This document shows positions 1 to 5,067 of a DNA stretch of 6,175 nt, one piece after another (within the stretch, counting starts at the first letter, position 1; each line of letters starts with the position of its first letter). The translations under genes were made by a program, and so were the position numbers. The DNA lies in assembly GCA_964583095.1 (NCBI GenBank), contig CAZOVB010000124.1, positions 1 through 6,175 of the forward strand, written 5' to 3'. This stretch comes from CAZOVB01 sp964583095. Lineage in GTDB: Bacteria; Planctomycetota; Phycisphaerae; SM23-33. Under the pieces are notes generated by a model. The model did not search any database, was not told where the DNA came from, and saw nothing but the letters and a program-made list of their open reading frames with translations.

Positions 1-2
1 AC

Positions 3-965
3 GACGTCAAGCGCCTGGCCCGATATGAGCGGATGAAGGTCCTGGTGGGCCAGAAACTCTGGACCGACGCCCTGGCCGATGCCGAGGCGCTGGCCGTGTT
101 GTCGTTGAGCGATGCGTCGGCCGACAGCGCGTTCGGCCCGGCCACAGCCGCCGAGGCCAAGCGCCAGGCGATTCGGGTGAAGTTCGCCAACGGTCAGTTG
201 ACCGCCGATCAGCTTACCCAGGCCGTTGATGCCCTGTGTCACGAGGTGCTGGCCTCCACGAGCTTCTCGGCGGAAGACAAGTCCGAGTTCCTCGCCGAGG
301 TGGCCCTGGACCGCGCCAGGGAAATGGGCGCTCGCCAGCAGTGGCAACCGGCCCTGTCCTGGGCGAAGGCCGCCTACATGATCGCCCCCAATCGGCGGGG
401 CAACGAGACGGTCACGCTGATCCAGCAGTTGATTGCCAACCGCAGCCGCACCTCGTTCGTCGCCGGTGCGACCGTGGCGAAGAATCCGGCCGACCTGGCC
501 GCCGCCGAGGCTTTTTATCAGCGTCAAAGCGGCGTCAAGGACGTGACCAATGCCGACGGCACCACCACGACGGTCGCGCTCAAGGCGGATCTGTCAAACA
601 ATGCAGAGTTCCCGCGCCAGTTGGACGCCGTCGCGACGCCGCTGACCGGGGACATCAAGACCGCTGTCGAGCAGGTGGCCGCCGGTCACGCCGACCTTCA
701 GACCCGCGCACTGGCGCACGGCCTTCTGTGCAACGCCGACAGCGCCATCACCGCGATGGGGCAGGCCATCGACGCCTTGGACGTGGAATCCGGCGACACA
801 TCCGGCCTGGTCAACTTCATGGCCCGGTTCGTGCGGGGCAAGTTCGAGTCGGTCGCCCTGGCCAACGCCTTCCTGGAAAGCCAGGTCGACGGCCCGGCCG
901 GCAAGGACGGCCAGCTCGGCACCGAAGACGACAAGCCCAATCCCCTCACCGCCGCACAGGAGTAA
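3..965 (+). CDS. TPR-like helical protein, 5' partial
   Basis: The reading frame is open from base 3 to the stop at 963-965. The first in-frame ATG (33-35) lacks a convincing Shine-Dalgarno and sits inside helix-like sequence, so the true start is probably upstream of the window. Residue numbers here count from that ATG. The protein is mostly alpha-helical and Ala-rich. Two stretches look like tetratricopeptide repeat helices: residues 1-28 (VGQKLWTDALADAEALAVLS) and about 95-120, where the spacing W104, A107-L108, A111, A114 and P119 follows the TPR pattern. TPRs are protein-protein interaction scaffolds. The C-terminus carries DGQLGTEDD (292-300), an acidic motif common in exported planctomycete-type proteins and possibly calcium binding. 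Whether it is exported cannot be judged without the N-terminus. It is followed after 4 bases by gene 2, so the two are probably co-transcribed. Family not recognised; the gene itself is confident, the TPR call moderate. Confidence 0.8.
   Translation, partial: DVKRLARYERMKVLVGQKLWTDALADAEALAVLSLSDASADSAFGPATAAEAKRQAIRVKFANGQLTADQLTQAVDALCHEVLASTSFSAEDKSEFLAEVALDRAREMGARQQWQPALSWAKAAYMIAPNRRGNETVTLIQQLIANRSRTSFVAGATVAKNPADLAAAEAFYQRQSGVKDVTNADGTTTTVALKADLSNNAEFPRQLDAVATPLTGDIKTAVEQVAAGHADLQTRALAHGLLCNADSAITAMGQAIDALDVESGDTSGLVNFMARFVRGKFESVALANAFLESQVDGPAGKDGQLGTEDDKPNPLTAAQE
958..962 (+). promoter_or_regulatory. Ribosome binding site of gene 2, inside gene 1
   Basis: AGGAG lies 7 bases before the ATG at 970 and overlaps the last codons and stop of gene 1. 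It fixes the start of gene 2 and suggests that translation of the two genes is coupled. Confidence 0.75.
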
Positions 966-969
966 TCCC

Positions 970-2295
970 ATGAACTACCCGACAAGGCAACAACGATACG
1001 CCTGGCCCGGGGCGCGATTGGCGATCCTCGCGGCGGTGCTGGTCGGCCTGCTGGCCCAGGTCCAGGTCGCCCGCGCGGCAACCGACGCCTGGCTGGCCGC
1101 CGAAACGGCCGCCACGCTGGAGATCACCGCTCCGGACAGCCAGGTCGAGACCGACGATACGGGCCCGGTCGTGCTGGGACCCGCGTGGAGCCCGCGACTA
1201 TATGTTGCCCGGGTGAACTTGGGGCGACGCTGGAGTCCGCGACTGTACGTCGCCCGCGTGGGACTGGGGCGGCCCTGGCAACCATCGGCGCTTCGGATTC
1301 GTCCGGACCGCATCGGCCGCAGTTGGCAGAGCAGTCCCTTCAGGGCCTCTCGCGTCCAGCCCGGAAGGCAATTGGCGGATGTCCGGAAGAACCGGTGGCC
1401 CGACGCTCCGGAACTCGGCGACATCGCCGTCTACCTGCCCCGCGCGGTGCTGGCGGCGAAGGCCGGGCAGTGGGATGTGCTGGCGGCGCAGATGCAGCCG
1501 TTCGGCATCGATCCCAACGCCGTCGCCCAAGCGGCCCCGGAGCAACCCAAGGCCGCTCCGTCGATGGACGCCTCCTTCGGCGGCCAGCTGGACCCGGCAT
1601 GGCCGGCGGACGAGTTGGCTAGGAAGCTCAAGCGGATGCGGCACCAGGGGTTCGATGTCCCCATCATTCCGGTCCGACAGCTTCGCGGCGACTGGCGAAC
1701 GAAGTACGACGGGCTCTTCGAGGCCATCGGCGACGGCATCACGCCCATGCTGGGCCTGTGCGTCGGCAAGATGGACGTGCCCGACCTGCTGGCGGTGCCG
1801 GAATTCCTGCGCCGCTACGAGGGCAAGTACCACAGCGTCATCGTCAACTACGACCTGACCAACGGCCACGTGGACGGTATGCAGGGGCCGCCGGCGTTTC
1901 GGGCGGCGGCGGATCGAGTCTCCCTCGCTTTGGCGCTGACCAAGCGTGCCACGCCGGCTGCCTATGCCTGGCTGGCGGTCGGCTACAACCGCGCGCCCAC
2001 ATGGAATGCATGGGCCTCGGCCTTTGACCGGCAGCTGTTCTCCGGCCTCATGCTCAGCGGCCACAGCGCTGTCTCCGCATGCATGAACCCGCAGATAGCC
2101 AAGCAGATCCAGAAGCAGATAGGCAAACGGTTCCCCAACACCCAGATCGGGCTGGTGAACTTCCGTCTGCACACGCTGGATTGGCTGATGTTCCATCGTG
2201 ACGACTTAGGCATTCAACGCTACTCAACCATCCGGGCCCAACTGAAGCAGGTAGGAATCGTGCCGCTGCACATTCGCTACACCGCGGGCCACTGA
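970..2295 (+). CDS. Secreted protein: Arg-rich W-repeat plus possible TIM-barrel domain
   Basis: 441 residues, started by a well-placed AGGAG. Residues 1-36 form a Sec signal peptide: basic n-region (R5, R9, R16), hydrophobic core about 17-29, and ARA before the likely cut at 36/37. Residues 73-134 are four degenerate 15-16 residue repeats, each starting with Trp and holding 14 Arg in total, no Lys and one Asp. Residues 135-205 are a helical, Ala/Pro-rich linker. Residues 206-441 alternate predicted strands (IIPVRQL, PMLGLCVG, SVIVNYDL, YAWLAVGY, GLMLSGHS, IGLVNFRL, IVPLHIRY) with amphipathic helices, as in a (beta/alpha)8 barrel of the glycoside-hydrolase kind. I see no diagnostic catalytic acid pair, so an enzyme activity is not claimed; it may be a non-catalytic or divergent barrel. 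The protein is expected in the periplasm or outside the cell. The gene and signal peptide are confident; the barrel is an inference from hydrophobic patterning. Confidence 0.85.
   Translation: MNYPTRQQRYAWPGARLAILAAVLVGLLAQVQVARAATDAWLAAETAATLEITAPDSQVETDDTGPVVLGPAWSPRLYVARVNLGRRWSPRLYVARVGLGRPWQPSALRIRPDRIGRSWQSSPFRASRVQPGRQLADVRKNRWPDAPELGDIAVYLPRAVLAAKAGQWDVLAAQMQPFGIDPNAVAQAAPEQPKAAPSMDASFGGQLDPAWPADELARKLKRMRHQGFDVPIIPVRQLRGDWRTKYDGLFEAIGDGITPMLGLCVGKMDVPDLLAVPEFLRRYEGKYHSVIVNYDLTNGHVDGMQGPPAFRAAADRVSLALALTKRATPAAYAWLAVGYNRAPTWNAWASAFDRQLFSGLMLSGHSAVSACMNPQIAKQIQKQIGKRFPNTQIGLVNFRLHTLDWLMFHRDDLGIQRYSTIRAQLKQVGIVPLHIRYTAGH
1186..1371 (+). repeat. Four-unit Arg/Trp tandem repeat within gene 2
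   Basis: Units begin at W73, W88, W103 and W119: WSPRLYVARVNLGRR, WSPRLYVARVGLGRP, WQPSALRIRPDRIGRS, WQSSPFRASRVQPGRQ. Units 1 and 2 (1186-1230 and 1231-1275) match at 13 of 15 residues but at only 34 of 45 bases by my alignment, and most differences are synonymous. Units 3 and 4 keep the Trp, spaced Arg and the terminal GR. The pattern of alternating basic and hydrophobic residues would suit short beta-strands or a polyanion/glycan-binding surface. Confidence 0.8.
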
Positions 2296-2298
2296 TCC

Positions 2299-2304
2299 AA
2301 GGAG
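2299..2304 (+). promoter_or_regulatory. Ribosome binding site of gene 3
   Basis: AAGGAG, 8 bases before the ATG at 2313, in the 17-base gap after the stop of gene 2. It selects this start, which also gives a complete signal peptide. Confidence 0.75.
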
Positions 2305-2312
2305 AAACCATC

Positions 2313-3209
2313 ATGAGAACCATCACATGTACCGTGCTGCTGTGCCTGACCCTCGCCGTTGGTGCCTCGCTGTCCAATGCCGGCACCATCTGGGGCCTGC
2401 AAGGTGTAATCGACTGGGACGCAGACGCATTCACGGACTACAGCAAGTGCAAAGCCGTTACCGACATCTACGCCGAGAATGGCCTTAACGCGGCCAGTGG
2501 AACCCTGCCGCAGACCGCCCTGAAGGACGGGGTGTTCCTGGTTCCGCGAGCCGACGAAATCGACGCGCAAGTCGACATACGGACACTCACTGGTGCTGCG
2601 CCATTGCTCATCAGCAGCCCCATCGACCCCGATTACATCGACTACTACGAGATATACGCGTGGGAGGATGTAAACAACAACGGCGAGGCCGATGAAGACG
2701 ACAAGATCGATGGCACGGAGCAAAACTGGACGTGCATCCTCCACACGTATGGAGCCCCGTCAGAAGAGTATGAGGGCCAGGATGCGGCAGAACCTGCAAG
2801 CCGAGAGGCCTATGAGCCTCAGTACTACGACACGACGACAGGCGAGGCAAAGATCAGCGACCTCGTCAAGCCACGTTCGTCGCCGACATCCGGCGTACTG
2901 CCGTTGAGGTCCGGCAAGAGCTATCTGCTCTTGCTGCGGGTTCACGCGACCATTCCATCCGGGCCAGGCCACGATGGGGATTCCGGCACCAACCTTCAGT
3001 TCACGGGCGGCGTCACACCATCAATGAGGACGGGCTGGGGGGACTCCGTGACGGTCAGCACTACGACAAAGGAGCCCGAAGAGGGTTGGTCCGCGACCGA
3101 AGCGCCCCTCAAGTATCTCTCGAGCGAAGGCAACAGCTCCGGCGTGGACGACTTTGAGGTCCTCTGGGTCCGCGTCAACAACCCGCCGGCCCTGCCCGTG
3201 GTTCCGTAG
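2313..3209 (+). CDS. Secreted protein with EF-hand/dockerin-like loop
   Basis: 298 residues with a clear Sec signal peptide: R2, hydrophobic core about 7-20, likely cut after SNA (23/24). C6 and C11 lie inside the signal and no lipobox is present, so it is not an obvious lipoprotein. The mature part is acidic and rich in Tyr, Gly, Ser and Thr, suggesting a beta-rich extracellular fold. Residues 119-130 read DVNNNGEADEDD, with D119, N121, N123, G124, D127 and D130 at the positions of a 12-residue EF-hand or dockerin calcium loop. Only one loop is seen, whereas true dockerins have two, so this is not called a dockerin. A disordered Glu/Pro/Ser stretch (149-168) precedes a second beta-rich part with a hydrophobic strand at 203-211 (SYLLLLRVH). 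The end (NNPPALPVVP) has no sortase or PEP-CTERM anchor. It lies 17 bases after gene 2. Function unknown; a calcium-stabilised extracellular or surface structural protein is the best guess. Confidence 0.85.
   Translation: MRTITCTVLLCLTLAVGASLSNAGTIWGLQGVIDWDADAFTDYSKCKAVTDIYAENGLNAASGTLPQTALKDGVFLVPRADEIDAQVDIRTLTGAAPLLISSPIDPDYIDYYEIYAWEDVNNNGEADEDDKIDGTEQNWTCILHTYGAPSEEYEGQDAAEPASREAYEPQYYDTTTGEAKISDLVKPRSSPTSGVLPLRSGKSYLLLLRVHATIPSGPGHDGDSGTNLQFTGGVTPSMRTGWGDSVTVSTTTKEPEEGWSATEAPLKYLSSEGNSSGVDDFEVLWVRVNNPPALPVVP
2667..2702 (+). other. EF-hand-like calcium-binding loop codons in gene 3
   Basis: Encodes residues 119-130 of gene 3, matching DxNxNGxxDxxD. Calcium binding is inferred from the consensus; the loop lacks a recognisable paired second loop. 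Confidence 0.55.
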
Positions 3210-3261
3210 CGCACGGAGCCGGGCTGGAACGCAGGCAATCAAACACGAAAGGTAAACAACC

Positions 3262-4959
3262 ATGGCATACAACATGACAGAAATCTTCAACCGACTCGGC
3301 GTGCTGGTTCGCTGGCACAATGAGCTGGAGCAACTCAGGTCGGACATCGACAGCAGCCTGATGTCCGAGGTCTACACCGACTTCGACAACGATGACGCCG
3401 AAGACCGCGAGAGCATCAAGCGAATCCTGGATGCGATGATCTCGCAGCGATCCGGCCTGGACGGCGACAAATCCACTGCCGTGGCACAGGTCCAGGAGTT
3501 CATCGCGAACCATCTGGCGCAACTGCTGAACTCGCCGGAGACCAGCCTGGAGAAGGTGGTGGACGACCTGATCGCCGCGATGGAGAACGCCTCCGATACC
3601 GTGGACGGCAACACCGTCTACAACGATCCCGGCGCGTCCACGAACAACAATGGCGAATCCCTGACCGTCTATGACGAAGATGGGAATTCTACGGGCACGG
3701 CCACGTTGGACGCCGTCGATCAGATGGCGCGGGCGGACAACTACTTCCGCGCCGTCTGCGTGTCCGACACGCAGGCCGGGGAAGAGACCTGGGCGATTCA
3801 CTCGTCCGTCCTGGGCGAAGCGCCGACGCAGGCCGTGACGGCCGAGGACTGGGACTGGGACGCCGCCGGCATCCAGCGAATCAACATCGCTGCCGCCGAC
3901 GTGGAGCAGACCCAGGGCAGCGGGGTTGTCAGCGATGCCAGCATTGAAGGGCTCGTTCGCGGCGTGAATGCAGACGAGGACGGCAACCTTTACCTGAGCA
4001 CGTCCCGGCTGGTGACCTCCTCAACCATCGAGGAAGACGAGTACAACCAGTTGGACCTCAGCTTCACGACCTCCCCGGTCTTCGGCGACGACACGGACAC
4101 CGATGGCGTGGTCCATATCACCGTCGATGCCGATCCGGATACCCTCACCGTCGTCGGTGGCGTGACGGCCGGCATCAGTGGTGTTCGGCTGGCCGGCGTC
4201 GCCTCCGGCAACCTGGATTCCCAGGGCCTGCTGTACGTGAAGGTCACCTACAGCGGGGGAACCTACACCGTCGACCTCTACAAGGACATCGACCGGGCAA
4301 CCGCCGGCGACAAGGTCGCCACCGGCACGACCACGTCGCTTCCGGATGAAATCACCTTGTCCGAGGCCAACGCAAGCGGTCTGACGGGCACGCTGACTCT
4401 TGACTGGCACGAGGCCGATGACGACACGCTCCTCGTTCGGCCGCCCAAGTACCACGTCAAGCTGTATCGGTCTTCGTCCCGGGCCGAAGACGATCTGCGG
4501 GCGTATGCCAGCACGTATGATCCCAACGTCTATGGCTCGCCGCTGACCCTTACGGCCGCCAACGACAGCACCATCGCTGGCACGGTGACGCTGACCTACA
4601 CCAGCGACGACACCAACGCCACGCTCCAGATTCCGTACTACCTGATCCACTTCTACAGCGACTCGGATCGGGAAAACCTGGTGGCCCGCGCCGGCAGCCT
4701 CTCCGCCGCCGACAACCTCGACATCTACGAGGTCAACGGTAGCGGCCTGTCGGGCGACATCGATCTGGACGGCACGTCGGCCGTCTCGAACATCGTCCTG
4801 ACGGTGGGCTATTCGGCAGGCGACTACTTCGAGTTCGCCACGGATTCGTTGGAAGAGGGGACATTCCAGTCCTTCTTCCGGGACAACATCGGCCAGGTTC
4901 TTCCCTCGGTGACCAACAGCAGCGAAACGGTCGCCGATTCACTGGCCGGCGGTTCGTAA
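3262..4959 (+). CDS. Acidic protein: helical N-terminus, C-terminal beta repeats
   Basis: 565 residues; AAAGG at 3248-3252 lies 9 bases before the ATG. There is no signal peptide or membrane segment. By hand count there are about 96 Asp+Glu against 28 Lys+Arg, so the protein is strongly acidic. Residues 1-112 are helical, with coiled-coil-like stretches (7-30, 52-65, 72-110). Residues 116-135 are an Asn/Gly/Ser linker. Residues 136-250 form a mixed domain with the acidic turns YDEDGN and NADEDGN. From about 260 on it is beta-rich, and 334-515 contains three related units of about 60 residues, each running from a Tyr-rich strand (TVDLYKD, YHVKLYRS, LIHFYSDS) through a basic turn to a strand pair built on (N)xSGLxGxxxL. 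The last 45 residues are acidic and probably helical. Such architecture is usual in virion fibre/appendage proteins and in extracellular adhesins; absence of a signal peptide slightly favours the former or a non-Sec export route. Family not recognised. Confidence 0.88.
   Translation: MAYNMTEIFNRLGVLVRWHNELEQLRSDIDSSLMSEVYTDFDNDDAEDRESIKRILDAMISQRSGLDGDKSTAVAQVQEFIANHLAQLLNSPETSLEKVVDDLIAAMENASDTVDGNTVYNDPGASTNNNGESLTVYDEDGNSTGTATLDAVDQMARADNYFRAVCVSDTQAGEETWAIHSSVLGEAPTQAVTAEDWDWDAAGIQRINIAAADVEQTQGSGVVSDASIEGLVRGVNADEDGNLYLSTSRLVTSSTIEEDEYNQLDLSFTTSPVFGDDTDTDGVVHITVDADPDTLTVVGGVTAGISGVRLAGVASGNLDSQGLLYVKVTYSGGTYTVDLYKDIDRATAGDKVATGTTTSLPDEITLSEANASGLTGTLTLDWHEADDDTLLVRPPKYHVKLYRSSSRAEDDLRAYASTYDPNVYGSPLTLTAANDSTIAGTVTLTYTSDDTNATLQIPYYLIHFYSDSDRENLVARAGSLSAADNLDIYEVNGSGLSGDIDLDGTSAVSNIVLTVGYSAGDYFEFATDSLEEGTFQSFFRDNIGQVLPSVTNSSETVADSLAGGS
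4261..4806 (+). repeat. Three tandem beta-repeat domains in gene 4
   Basis: Units cover residues about 334-392, 397-456 and 459-515. Shared features in order: a strand with LY or FY, a turn with S/D-R (DIDRA, SSSRA, SDSDR), then ASGLTGTLTL, DSTIAGTVTL and GSGLSGDIDL, then a D/T-rich turn and a closing hydrophobic strand. Divergence is high, so this is visible at protein level only. The similarity of the three units suggests repeated Ig-like or fibre-type beta-sandwich modules. Confidence 0.7.
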
Positions 4960-4973
4960 TCGGGCGCTGCGGC

Positions 4974-5012
4974 GGCGAGGCCTGGGGCGTCTTCCGTCGT
5001 CCCAGGCCCGCC
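4974..5012 (+). terminator. GC-rich hairpin without U-tract
   Basis: The left arm GGCCTGGGGCG (4979-4989) pairs with CGTCCCAGGCC (4998-5008) over 11 base pairs including one G-U, closing an 8-base loop. Beyond a bulged A at 4978, GGCG (4974-4977) pairs with CGCC (5009-5012) for 4 more pairs. No run of T follows, so it is not a textbook intrinsic terminator. It could be a U-less terminator, a 3'-end stabiliser for the upstream mRNA, or a processing site separating gene 5 from genes 1-4. Confidence 0.55.
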
Positions 5013-5022
5013 ACGCTTCCGC

Positions 5023-5039
5023 TGTCAAAGCGATGTCAA
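5023..5039 (+). repeat. TGTCAA direct repeat, 11-base period
   Basis: TGTCAA at 5023-5028 recurs at 5034-5039, one helical turn apart, between the hairpin and the start of gene 5. The spacing suits a tandem protein-binding site, but two 6-mers can recur by chance. Confidence 0.3.
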
Positions 5040-5051
5040 GACAAGCACAAA

Positions 5052-5062
5052 ACGAAAGGGAG
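5052..5062 (+). promoter_or_regulatory. Ribosome binding site of gene 5
   Basis: ACGAAAGGGAG, with AAGGGAG ending 5 bases before the ATG at 5068. It fixes that start; the ATG at 5033 is in another frame and has no such site. The first eight bases, ACGAAAGG, also precede gene 4 (3245-3252). Confidence 0.7.
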
Positions 5063-5067
5063 CTATC

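Larger units (their letters stand above)
4960..5067 (+). other. 108-base gap between genes 4 and 5
   Basis: The only long non-coding gap in the window. From left to right it holds a strong GC hairpin (4974-5012), a TGTCAA direct repeat (5023-5039), an A-rich stretch and a Shine-Dalgarno (5055-5062). I see no convincing -35/-10 promoter pair, though an unusual sigma-factor promoter cannot be excluded. Confidence 0.6.

Noticed and set aside
236..973. 245-codon frame on the + strand overlapping gene 1
   Set aside because: Product is almost only Arg, Gly and Pro, typical of a shifted GC-rich frame; gene 1 has better composition and helical pattern.
970..1077. Twin-arginine export signal in gene 2
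   Set aside because: No RR motif; the arginines at 5, 9 and 16 are separate, so a Sec signal fits better.
1186..1371. CRISPR-like or non-coding tandem repeat
   Set aside because: Units abut with no spacers, keep the reading frame and differ mostly at synonymous sites, so this is a protein repeat.
1198..2196. 332-codon open frame on the minus strand
   Set aside because: Lies wholly opposite gene 2, which has a signal peptide and Shine-Dalgarno. Long antisense frames are expected from GC-rich codons, and its product is His/Arg-rich without domain features.
2313..2381. Lipoprotein signal in gene 3
   Set aside because: C6 and C11 sit within the hydrophobic core and no LxxC lipobox follows it; an SNA cut is better.
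2667..2702. Cellulosomal dockerin
   Set aside because: Only one loop, no second loop or linking helix, and it is not terminal.
3175..3801. 208-codon minus-strand frame
   Set aside because: Runs across the end of gene 3, the intergenic gap and the helical domain of gene 4, with no ribosome site; shadow.
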